Assembly (NCBI GenBank): GCA_013397435.1
Contig: VZRG01001631.1
Coordinates: 103,796-167,795, forward strand
Length of the DNA stretch: 64,000 nucleotides
Direction of reading: 5' to 3'
Source of the DNA: Erythrocercus mccallii
Taxonomy: Eukaryota > Chordata > Aves > Passeriformes > Dicruridae
Numbering within the stretch: the stretch's first letter is position 1; every line of letters starts with the position of its first letter. The notes under the pieces were generated by a model. The model did not search any database. It saw only the letters and a list, made by a program, of their open reading frames with translations, and was not told the origin of the DNA. Below are positions 52,908 through 64,000 of this stretch, piece after piece. Position numbers and translations under genes: made by a program.

Positions 52908-53223
52908 AACTTCCAGCCACATTGTCCAACTACGGATGACTTCATCTGCACCAGGAAAACCTATTCTCTCCATTGTACACCTCAGCCCCAGGCTATGAGA
53001 AACAGTATAAAACCACCCCGCAGAACACGTCTTCGTGGATGCAGAGACGGTGTCCTTTTGACACAGACTCTGTGCCACCAAGCACTGATCCCCGGGCCGG
53101 CGCTTTGGGATATTGGGATTCATTGGCTCATTTTTCTATTTTTCCAAATTTTATCTGAAATTGTAACCAATAAACCATTTTATTTTTCATTAAATTCGGA
53201 TTGGCAATCTTTCATTTATAACA
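52908..53223 (+). repeat. LTR, family B, copy 2 (plus orientation; 5' part in gap)
   Basis: This is the 3' part of an LTR with CAGGCTATGA, a CAGTATAAAAC TATA box near 53006, an AATAAA-type signal near 53.17 kb, and the end GATTGGCAATC-TTTCATTTATAACA at 53223. It matches the minus-oriented copy at 46.86-47.5 kb. It abuts the integrase fragment directly, so it inserted into, or recombined with, the older ERV. Confidence 0.75.
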
Positions 53224-55785
53224 TTGCTCTGTTAGTGGAACCTCGAGTGTTCACTAACCATGTGGCCTTTGCTAAATTAATCTCCCAGTTCTTGAAAGTC
53301 CCTCCACCCAGTGCCTTCAAGGTGGTTTTAAGCAGGCCATTGCACCGTTCAACGTTCCTGGCTGCTGGTGCATGATAAGGAATATGATACACCCACTCAA
53401 TGCCATGTTCCCTAGCCCAGGTGTAAATAAGGCTGTTCTTAAAATGAGTTCCATTGTCTGACTCAATCCTCTCAGGGGTACCATGCCTCCACAGGACTTG
53501 TTTTTCCAGGCCCAGGATGGTATTCCAGGCAGTAGCATGAGGCACAGGGTAGGTCTCCACCCATCCCATGGTGGCCTTCACCATGGTCAGCACGTAGTGC
53601 TTGCCTTGGCAGGTTTGGGGCAGGGTGATGTAATTGTTATATATGAGTGATGGAAACTAATTCGTGCTTGTTAACTATGAATAATTGGAGTTAATTCAGG
53701 CTTGAGTTATGTCACATAAAATATTATAACCACAGCTGCTTGTGGTAAAAACGAATCTTGAAACAGCAGTTTCAAGGGTAGCACCTTGGAACCAGGGTGG
53801 GGGAGACTTCATTTGTATAAACAAAAGCAGGCTTGCCCAGCCAGTTAATAGCTGTAGCCAACTCACAGCCCTTCACGTTAATCGTCGAAGCTGATAACAG
53901 GACACCCAACAATACAGCCAGGTTCCCAAATCAATAGAGAGACACTCCACCCAGAGAACTCTTTTCTACATGAAGCTGAACACCTCAGAGACAAGACAAA
54001 GGAACCAGCCCAGAGACAGAAAACAAAACCATCAACCGAGATGAGGGACAGTATCAGCCCATAAAGGAACATCAGCAGCGAGGCAGCAAGACTAAGAAAC
54101 CTTTTCAGGCAAGCTGAAGACCAACATTAGTCCAACACCAGCACATCAACTTCATAAAAGAACTCTGTTTTTTCTATTGTCAGCCCTTGCCTGAGGGCTA
54201 CCAAAACCCTATAAAAACTGCACTGTTCAAGGGGAACATGTGGACAGAGAGGGGGATGCCCAGATAGACGCTGTCTCTCTGTTCCACCAATGTCAGATTC
54301 TTAGGCCTGACACTTGATCAGTTTGTATCATGGTCTTTTTCTAAATTGTATATAGTTTAATAAATTTTATTTTTGTTTAATAATTTTGATTGGCGTTTCA
54401 TCTATAACATAATCAATCTGCCAGGCCTCCCCATAGTTATATTTGGACCACCGTCCACCATACCGTAGGGGCTTCACCCACTTGGCCTGCTAGATAGCAG
54501 CACACGTCTCACAGTCATGAATAACCTGTGAAATACTGTCCATGGTGAGATCCACCCCTTGGTCTCATGCCCACTTATAGGTGGCATCTCTGCCCTGATG
54601 ACCTGAGGCATCATGGGCCCATCGAGCTAGGAACAACTCTCCCTTGTGTTGCCAGTCCAAGTCTATCTTAGACACCTCTAACTTTGCAGCTTTATCTACT
54701 TGCTCGTTGTTTTGGTGCTCCTCATTAGCTCTACTCTTGGGGACATGGGCGTCTACATGGCGGACTTTTACAGGTAGCTTCTCAACCCGAGTGGCAATGT
54801 CTTTCCATTTATCCGCAGCCCAGACTGGTTTTCCCCTATGCTGCCAGTTGGTCTTTTTCCACCTTTCCAGCCAACCCCACAGAGCATTGGCTACCATGCA
54901 TGAATCAGTGCAGAGGTAGAGCTTTGGCCACTTCTCTCTTTCAGCAATGTCTAGGGCCAATTGAACAGCTTTGAGTTCAGCAAGTTGGCTTGACCCACCT
55001 TCTCCTTCAGGAGCTTCTGCAACTTGTCGTGTGGGGCTCCATACAGCTGCTTTCCATTTCCGGTTCATTCCTACGATGCGACAGGAACCGTCAGTGAAAA
55101 GAGCGTAACGTGTTTCTTCATCTGGCAGTTGGTTGTATGGTGGCGCTTCTTGAGCATGTGTCACTTGCTCTTGTTCCTCTTCATCTGTGAGACCAAAGTT
55201 CTCAGCTTCTGGCCAGTTTGCAATTATCTCCAAAATCCCAGGGCAATTTGGGTTTCCAATACAGGCGTGCTGAGTGATGAGGGCAATCCACTCCATGTGG
55301 CGTCTGTGGCATGGTGGGTAGATGGAACCTTTCCTTTGAACATCCATCCCAGCACTGGTAGTCGGGGTGCCAGGAGGAGTTGTGCTTCTGTGCCAATCAC
55401 TTCTGAGGCGGCTTGAACTCCTTCATAGGCTGCTAAAATTTCCTTCTCTGTTGGAGTGTAGTTGGCTTCAGACCCTCTGTAACTTCAGCTCCAGAATCCC
55501 AGTGGTTGGCCTTGAGTCTCACCAGGCACCTTCTGCCAAAGGCTCCAGGACAGACCATGGCTCCCAGCTGCAGAGTAGAGCACATTCTTCACCTCTGGTC
55601 CTGTCCTGACTTGGCCAAGGGCTACCGCATGAGCGATCTCCTGCTTGATCTGGGCAAAGGCGTGTTGCTGTTCAGGGCCCCAGCGGAAATCGTTCTTCTT
55701 GCGGGTAACCAGGTAGAGAGGGCTCACAATCTGGCTGTACTCAGGAATGTGCATTCTCCACCCCTCTCCGATGCCAGGAGCAAGT
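53224..55785 (-). mobile_element. ERVL-like pol fragment, interrupted by a solo LTR
   Basis: The better-preserved relative of the 36-39 kb copy, on the minus strand. From right to left: the C-terminal part of reverse transcriptase (about 55.76-55.5 kb), RNase H (about 55.15-54.75 kb, with a DGS motif and a TDS motif), the integrase zinc-binding region (HDASGHQG near 54.6 kb), then the integrase catalytic core (53.60-53.22 kb, with ESDNGTHF and VERCNG). Both ends are truncated: the reverse transcriptase active-site region is missing on the right, and an unrelated LTR cuts the integrase on the left. A 775-base solo LTR splits it and stops occur, so it is not functional. The host role, if any, is unknown. 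Confidence 0.85.
53635..54409 (+). mobile_element. Solo LTR nested in ERV integrase region
   Basis: 775 bases, starting TGTTATATATGAG and ending TTTCATCTATAACA. It is flanked by a 4-bp direct repeat TAAT (53631-53634 and 54410-54413), the target-site duplication. It contains a CTATAAAAAC box near 54209 and AATAAA at 54359-54364, in plus orientation. Removing it would rejoin the sequence as in the 36.8 kb copy, which confirms the insertion. Its terminal bases resemble family B LTRs. Confidence 0.88.
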
Positions 55786-56361
55786 GACCCACCTCCCCCA
55801 CCCTCCTTTCCCTGCCAGTTGAGCACCCATAAGCACCCAGCAATTAGTTCCCTAGCAACCCTCTGGGAAAAAAATCCAAAGAGAAGAAACAAATGCAACC
55901 CCCAACATTGTGCTTCCTTCAGGCTAGACCATACTGTCTCTGGGCATTTTTCCTACTGTAACCTGTCCTATCTTCCCTTCTTCAGCCTCTGTCATGCAGA
56001 GACGAAATTTTATAGGGAATTTGAGGTAGGGAGGCAAGGAGTAGCCAGCATTTGTTTTGCTTAACAAGCTTTGCTGTTGAGCGGGTGGAAGGATTGGTTT
56101 GGACCTTCTCTGCTTTCTCTGGGAAGGAGTTCAGGTGTCACCTGTAAAGCCCTTATTTTGTTCAGCATGAGCAGAGTTGGGCACTCCACAGCACTCTCTG
56201 TCAGGGAGCAGCAGGAGCTGTGGTAAGACAGGTGAGCAGGAACCAAGCTGGCAGGGCACTGCCCTATCCAGCAAAGGACAGGCCAGTGGTAAATGGGAGC
56301 AAAGCAGGGACAGAGACAGTGACCAGATGAGCACTGCAAAATCCTACAATGATGAGACAGG
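55786..56361. other. Intergenic, nothing assigned
   Basis: Flank between the truncated ERV and the family A LTR-like repeat. No feature was recognised. Confidence 0.5.
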
Positions 56362-57080
56362 TGTCCTGGTTTAGAAAGACAGGTATCTACCAGTGAAAGC
56401 TGGAATTTCCCTTGGAATAGAGAATGTAAACGCCTTCCCCCAAATTATTATAATTTTGCAATTAGGGGCTTTCAGGCAAAGATTTGGGAATAGGAATAGC
56501 AGATCTTTACTAGGAATATTAAAAAATACAAATGTAGTAGTACAGAAAGACAAGCAAACAAAACAAACAACCCTAGAGAAACCCTGACAGAGTCAGGGAC
56601 ATGACCTGACACCCTGTTGGTCAGGGTGTTAGAAGCAGTCCAGATGAATCCTGGAGCAACAGATGCAGTTCTGTGGAGTAGAGATGGTCTTGTAGAAAAG
56701 TCCAGTAGTGGTGAGATGGGTCCAGTCTTCCTCCAGGGAATCCAATGGAAAACAGGATGCCTGGTGTTCCTGAGTCTCTGTTTTTATCTAGGTAGGACGG
56801 CTGGGGCCCTCCCTCATTGGGTGGGGCATCTCACAGTAGGGTGATATAATGTGTCATGTAATTGGTGAGCCTTAATGGCCCATTATCAGCAGATATCCCC
56901 CAGAGGGAGGATGGGTGGTAAGAAACACTGCCCCACCTGGTTTTAACAGATGGGCCATCATCAGAAGGCATCTGCCCCCCTCCCCCCTGGAGTTACAAGA
57001 GATAAAGAAAACATCTCCCCAACTGCTTTCAACAGATGAAATAGAAGACACATTTTTTGGTTCCATAACCCAAGACAGCA
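56362..57080 (+). repeat. LTR-like repeat, family A, copy 3
   Basis: It begins TGTCCTGGTTTAGAAAGACA and is the reverse complement of 18136-18880 over almost all its length, ending near GGTTCCATAACCCAAGACAG. It has no open frame of note. The TG start and length suit an LTR, although its 3' end and a target duplication were not resolved. Confidence 0.6.
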
Positions 57081-60000
57081 GGTCAGGGGAAGAAGTCAGT
57101 CTGTGGGCTTGAACCAGGATCCCCATCATCACAGAAATGGCTAACCCAGCTGAGGCAGAGGTCCAAGGGCAAAGGTCTGTGGTTAGGCAACATTCCTGAG
57201 AAACAGGGAGGAAGTTCCCAGTGAGGTGTCCTTCAACTACTTCCCCCCAAGGGCCTGGCTGTAGTGGTGCTATTGGGGAGCTGGCCCAAAGCTTAGCATC
57301 TCTGCTTCCGACACTGCCTGTGCGGGCTTGCTGCCCCACATCCCAGCAGAGATAATCACATGCATGACAGGGCAATGCACTCAAGGACCAGCCCCAGTGA
57401 GTGGTCACCAAGGCCTTTGTGCCTGGCTGGAGCAATTCCCTGCCTGACACCCTCCACTCCTCCCTGTCTGGCCACTCTGGGGCCTGCACAGCAGTGGGAA
57501 GGAGTGGGGGGGTGGGGGCTGTGCCAACAGGGTCTTCTCCTGCACCAGGTCCTCAACAGCTGCCTCAACACAGCCCCCATGAGGGCCCTGCAGTCTGCAC
57601 AGCTGCTGCAGCATCCTGCTCTAGGGCAGGAGGATTACAGATTCATCTGGACATGGTCCCCACTCTCCACACCAACATGCAGCAGGCCAAGGATGAGTTT
57701 TGTGTCCAGCTCTCCCAGCTGTACTTCACCCTGCTTGTACTTGTTTTTGTTAGAGTGCTGCTGGAGCTCCCACAGGTCTAGCTGACCTCCAGGCACCCAA
57801 GGTGCACACAAGGATGGGAACTGAGTGACTCACCAGGTCAGTGTACCATCATCACAGCAGGATTCGACATCTGGGTACTTTCTACTTTGGGACAGTTTCT
57901 CATCCCTTCTTTTTTGACCAGAGCACCCCAGACCAGAGGCTGGGAACTGGCTACAGATCTCCAGGGAAGGGTGCCCACCCTCACCCTGTGCCCTTGGCCA
58001 GACCAAGCACAGCTCCATACAGGGAGTAGCTTGGAGGGACACACAGACAAGCAGATATTTCCACATCACCACACCCAGACATCCCTGTGATTTGGCTGGG
58101 AGAAGGGAGAAGGCTGTAGATTCTTCACCTTCTCATTCTTTACAGGGCTGTCCACTTGCAAATGAGGCTCTACAGGCCTTTCTGTGGTCCCTGGGGTTAT
58201 AACGTCTGGCTGACATGCCCCGAAAGCAAGGAGGTAACACCCACCCACTCTAGCCCAGTATTTGGGGACTGTTTGCAGTTGCAGTGCTCGTCTTCCCCAA
58301 CAGGCACCAAGGCCATGTTGTTTCAGGGAAGCCTGTTTCATGGCAGCTGAGGCAATCCAGCAGCTCACTGAGAAGGAAGGACCCCACTCCCTCCTCCATT
58401 CCACACCCTCTACATCCCTCACAACCCACCCTGTCTCCTGCCTCACTTGTGATCTGAACAAAAGACCAGACATGGCACAGATGTGATGGAGGAAATGTGT
58501 CTGCGAGGGGAGATGAACTGACATAACCCACTAGTTCTCCTTTGGGAGAAGCTACAGCTTTTAAGAGCAGCCTTGAGCTTCTAAACACCTTCATGGCTTT
58601 GGGCCTTGATTCCTGCCAGCATCCAGCCCTGACAGCAGAGGTCACACAGTCCTCCAGTACTCAGACACAAGCTCCCTTTCTGGTACCAGTAAGCACTAAG
58701 CACTTCAGACAAAATGGATAGTTAACATGGTGAGACAGAGGAAGGTCTAGGTAGAGGCTGGGGCAGGAGACGCAGGTTCAAATCTTTGTGGCCTGGACGG
58801 AGTCCTCAGCTGGTGTCCCCTGCTTTGGATGGAATAGTCGAGCTGATGAGTGACTCCATGTGTCCCAAAAGCTTTCCTGCATGGCTACCTGTGAACACTC
58901 AACTCTGGCCAGGTCCCTATGTGGTCCATTTCACTCAGAACGCACATGCTCTGTTCCCTCCTCATGGGATGACAAATGCCTGAGCTGGTTTCCCCAGCCC
59001 ACTGCACCCACATGCAGTTCTCTCCACCATTTACCATGGCTAACAAATGGTGTAGGACAACCAGAGCTCTAAAAGCAGCAACCTCAGCAGCTAATTCAAC
59101 TTTTCCCATCTTGTTTTTGGTGAGTGTCCTGCAGACAGTCCATGGGTGTGCCAGAGCCAGAGCCCTGCTCCACACAGCCCTGGCTTGCCACTGTCTCCAC
59201 AGGCCAGTTCTGCTGAACTTGCCAGTGCTGTGCTGCATTCACATCAAACCAGCACAGGGGCAGCATCAGGACAAGGAACCTCCCATCTCTGTCTCCTGCC
59301 AGTGCTGCAGAGCTCCTGAAGCAGATCTGCCTGTTACTCTGGTCTCTGCCTTCCCACAGGGCTTATTTAGTGTAAAGCCCCATGTAAGGATTGGACTAAA
59401 AACCCACATGAGAATTATGCTAAAAACTGGCCTCTCGTTACCCAGGAGCTTTGAGGAGGTGGCAGAACATCTGTGCATGTCTGGTTTGAGAAAGAAATGG
59501 AGTATCTCTAGTGGACATGGGCTGGGAGATCCTTCATGTTTGCCAGGGGAGGAGAGACAGCGGGCAACTTCTCTACCAGGAGGGGTGGCCTTGTGGTTGC
59601 TCTGTCCTGTAAAACATCAGGCAGCTACCAAAGCTAAGCCTTCTTCATCTCAATCTGAACCTACAGATAGGTCCAAAATCCATCTGTGATCTCCAACATC
59701 TGCCCAAACTTTTCAGGAGCTGATGTTGGCACATGGGCAGCAGACTTGAGGGCACGGTGTCTATCAGCTGCCATGAGTAGAATTGCTTTTACCATTTCCG
59801 TTCCCAGGCATAGCAAAAAGCTCTCAGAAGGCTCTGTAAAAAGGAGACTCAAACCAGCCAGAAATCCAACAGCACCAGCAAGAGCACCCAGCACTGCAGG
59901 AATGCTGGCCACATCATTCTCTCCAGGTCATGGACAAGCTGCTGGTGCTTCCTCTCAAGGAGCTGTGTCCCAGCTGCCCTCTAGCACCGGGTCTGACTGC

Positions 60001-61115
60001 ACTGCTCATGGAAACCCAGAACAAACTGCAAGCTTGTTCCAAACCCAGCTGCTGCTCTGGCCATCGCTTCTTTAAGTGATCCAGGTGTCAGGCCATGGTG
60101 ACTGCAAGGAGTGAGCCTGAGTCTTGGAGCCTGAGCTGAAGCATTTGGTTTGTAGCCTTTTCTGATTTGGCAAAAATCAGCTCATTTCACAGAAAAGCTT
60201 TGGGGAACACTCAGAAATTGGGCTGCAGACATCCCCCCAGGAAAGAGCTGTGTGAGGTTACAATGTTCCTGGTCTTCATTCTGTGCTCACTTGTCCCATA
60301 GCCCACCTACAACCCTTCTGCCAGCCAAACTGGTGGGAAGACCCAGTGATATGGCCAGCATATGTGATCCTAAACTGCTGCTGTGACAGAGCAGCCTTCA
60401 CTGGCTTTTGTCTGAAGTGCATCAGCTTTTCCTAGCCTGACAGGACAATGACCATCCCTAGAACACCAGCAACACAAGCCAGAGCCTGGGCTCATTTCTG
60501 TGTGGCTGAAGTAGCACAGCTGGCACCTGCCCTGCAGCTCCACCACACTGTGGAACCAGCACCAGTCCTGAGCATCAACAGACTGCTCCCAGTGGTTCCT
60601 TGGACTACCAGTGGAGGAAAGATGAGAGAATGCTCCAGTGTGAACATAAAAATGTCCCCATCAGGTCAGCCTAACAGCCCAATTATTCACATCTCCATCA
60701 GCAGACACCCCACAGGGGACCATGCAGAGGATGCCTGTGTGGCGACCTCCTGCAGTCCACCTGCAGCACTTCCAGCTGCTGGAGAAGGGACACAAGCAGA
60801 ATATCCCTCTTACCCTCCAACTGCCCATAAACTCCTCTCATACCTTTATGAACCTGAAAGGCTCCAGAAGATATTTGTAGAGCAGTATTGTCTTTTACCT
60901 GTTTCAACCCATTCTCTTCCAAGATTGAGTGTACTTTGGTAGCTGCCTGAGAATTAAGAATAACAGAACCAGCCCAGAGCATGGTTTACAAGTGCTTACT
61001 TCATGCTGATTCTCAAATCTTACTCAAGAGCACTTACATTCAGGCTGAAATGTGCAGCCCTACGCAGATGTAATCATGCTGCAGAAGTTCACAAAAAAGA
61101 CAACTCGCAAAAGAG
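57081..61115. other. Intergenic, no gene assigned
   Basis: About 4 kb of GC-moderate sequence with overlapping open frames on both strands, none with a recognisable domain or consistent splice context. A minus-strand frame at 59661-59912 holds a hydrophobic segment (AVLGALAGAVGFLAGLSLLF), but nothing else supports it as an exon. Confidence 0.5.
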
Positions 61116-62908
61116 ACAGCCATGGAGATTGTATTTATTACTATCAGAACAGAGGAAAGGCTACTTTACTGATTGATATTTCCAAATCTGTTGGCAAAGA
61201 CAATAATATCCAGTGTCCTTTATGAGCATGTTTTACAACCCTGGCCAGAAGCATTCACTTTTATTAGCAGCAAATGCCTATGGTTTGATTGACAGCCAAG
61301 CTGAGTGCAAGGAATAACACGGATCACCTCCTCAGTGGCTGCAGGCAAAGCCTGACACAGACACAGGCACCTGCAGCCCGAAGAGGAGGGCAGGTGCCGC
61401 ATGGCTGCTCCAGCCCTTGGCAGGGAACAGGACAGCCCAAGCCTGTTCAGCAATTCAAATCTCAGGATACCATGTCAGAGCTGGTAACCTCTGCCCATCT
61501 CTACACTTCTGGGGCAGTAGCTCCACATCTGAAGAACAAGTTGTTCAGCACTGCAGAAGGACAGAGCAAGCTGAGTGGCATCAAAACATGGAGATAGACA
61601 GGTGTGCATGTGAAACAGATGCTGGCATATTTCATGGGCAAGTTTGACAGAACTAATCTTGACAAGGGAGCAAGATTTCCTGACCCACAGGACCAGAATC
61701 ATCTGTACAAGGAACCTCTATTCAGCTGCACACAAACTGAATTCCTGCTCTGGAGTTCATTCAAACTCATCTGAACATAGGCTCTGGGAACTCTCTCAGA
61801 CAGAGCCCCAAGCAAGCCAACAGGCTTGGGGCATTCTTTGCACATGGCACCTCATGCCTACACTGGTACTGATTCAGGCATCAGCTCTAAACCTCACTGT
61901 TGGCAGGGCTCAGCTCCCCACTGCAGTCTGTAGAGGATGATCCCAGGTCCCCATTGGAAAGGGAGGGGGATGCAGAAACACAAATGCAACCTTGCATGAT
62001 ACTGACAGACTTAGCACAGCATCAAAAATCGCAAAACACACCTTTTTGCAGCAGACCTGCCTCCAGCAAGGGAAGGATGTGGTACCAGGAAGGGAGCTGG
62101 AGCTGTGAGCATGGGCTTAGGTGCTCCTCAGCAAAGCTGGTGTCAGCTCATGTTGTCTGTAGCAAAAAGGAGCTGCAAGGCCACTGGGCTCACTGCTTCA
62201 GAAGATATGGCCCTCATTAAGAGGATGCCAAAGGTTGTTTACCTGTTTGTTGTCAGGTGTGTGGCCTTCCTGTTGTGCCCAGCATCATGGTGTGGGTGGG
62301 TACTCAGCACAGGGCTGGTCTCACATGCTGCTGCACAGCTTCACAGTTCTTGAACCTCTGCACCTTCACAGCTCTCTACCAACAGCATTGTGGGATGTCA
62401 GAACAACCCTGACACCTCCAGCCAATAGTCTGCAGAGGTGAACCAGGCTGCCCCCATAGTAGTAGGATTATTCCTGATGAGGCAGCATCTTTCCTAGGAC
62501 CAGCTCATGCCACAGCACAGGAATGCTATTCTCCTACCTGAAGCCAACTCTGCCCCCAGAAGGGAAATGGAGAGTCTAACTACCCCATGTAGCAGTTCCT
62601 CACACGTTACAGCCCTTTCACTGAGCAACCAAATCTTGTGGCTCTCAGGAAGAGGATTGCCCCTATCTGACACACATAGAAAGGCCAGGAACTGCTACCT
62701 GACCTGGCATGCCCAAGAATTTCCTGGTGCTGATAGAACCAAGACTTCCAGAAATGTTCAATCCTTGTGGTCATATATTGGGAGATGCTCAAGGGCTTAC
62801 CCGGCGTGAGAACAGCAGGGACAATGGAAGAAACCTACGTGGAGAGGAGAAGACTTAAGGTATCTAGCAACTCCCCAGAGCAACGTTGTGCTCCCTGGGG
62901 CCAGTGGC
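61116..62908 (-). other. Probable 3' UTR of ARHGAP39-like gene
   Basis: Follows the stop on the minus strand. A minus-strand AATAAA at 61134-61139 would give a 3' UTR of about 1.8 kb. Open frames inside it on either strand show no domain. The extent is inferred from the signal alone. Confidence 0.45.
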
Positions 62909-63124
<216 letters not shown>

Positions 63125-63431
63125 TCAGATGGAGCAGTGGAAAAGGGCAATAAAGTCCAAAAACGTGGCCCAAAAAAGGTGCAAGGAGAGCAGACATAAA
63201 GCTTGCCTTGAGGACAGTGCCCCAAGTGCCACACATCCAGAGGGAAGAGCACCGTGCTCTGACACAACTGACAGAGCAGCAGCCTTGGCAGACAGGAAAC
63301 CAACCCCAGGCGCTACAAGATCAGGAACAGGGTTTATTGCTCCCATAAGAAACAAGGCCAGCAATTGTCCCTCCATCAATCCACCTTAAATAGAGATAAG
63401 AGGTCTTAAAACCATGCTGATGGTCCCATCA

Positions 63432-64000
<569 letters not shown>

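Noticed and set aside
51746..53123. Open frames of 335-400 codons across the gap
   Set aside because: Almost entirely undetermined bases; the length comes from the N run.
57360..57785. Two overlapping plus-strand frames of 126-141 codons
   Set aside because: Low-complexity, mutually overlapping, no domain or splice context; treated as chance.

Overview
The window is vertebrate nuclear DNA, almost certainly from a bird and plausibly a songbird. The evidence is small exons in long AT-rich introns, GT-AG splice sites, one strong CpG island, and many LTR and endogenous-retrovirus (ERV) remnants. There is no sign of prokaryotic organisation. Species and chromosome cannot be read from the sequence. 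The gene content suggests the avian counterpart of the human 20q11 PHF20 region.

Layout. (1) Positions 1 to about 43.8 kb are the 5' two thirds of PHF20 on the minus strand. Nine coding exons can be placed to the base, from the ATG at 28612 to the C2H2 zinc-finger exon at 6177-6455. They encode two Tudor domains, an AT-hook, basic and serine-rich linkers and one zinc finger, about 515 residues with reading phases that agree at every junction. The PHD finger and C-terminus lie beyond the left edge. The promoter is the CpG island at about 43.17-44.03 kb. PHF20 introns hold several LTR-like insertions and a decayed class III-like (ERVL-like) pol fragment at about 36.06-38.8 kb.

(2) From 44.0 to 48.2 kb is intergenic, with one unexplained coding-like minus-strand ORF (44.5-44.8 kb) and two LTR-like elements. 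(3) From 48.3 to 51.4 kb, on the plus strand, is a compact four-exon gene homologous to the N-terminus of FSIP2 (fibrous sheath-interacting protein 2). Its exons are clean and phase 0, it encodes about 520 residues, and a polyadenylation signal follows the stop. Mammalian FSIP2 is more than ten times longer, so this looks like a short FSIP2-related gene and is the most interesting object here.

(4) From 51.4 to 57.1 kb is a retroelement cluster: an LTR-like repeat, a 935-base assembly gap, an LTR, a second copy of the ERVL-like pol with a solo LTR nested inside its integrase region, and another LTR-like repeat. (5) From 57.1 to 61.1 kb nothing could be assigned. (6) From 61.1 kb to the right edge is the 3' end of a RhoGAP gene closest to ARHGAP39, on the minus strand.

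PHF20 is a chromatin reader of the MOF-NSL acetyltransferase complex. The FSIP2-like protein would be expected in the sperm flagellum. The ARHGAP39-like protein would be a Rac/Cdc42-type GTPase activator. There is no operon-like relation among them. PHF20 next to an ARHGAP39 relative does mirror the PHF20L1-ARHGAP39 linkage of human 8q24, which suggests an old whole-genome-duplication paralogon.
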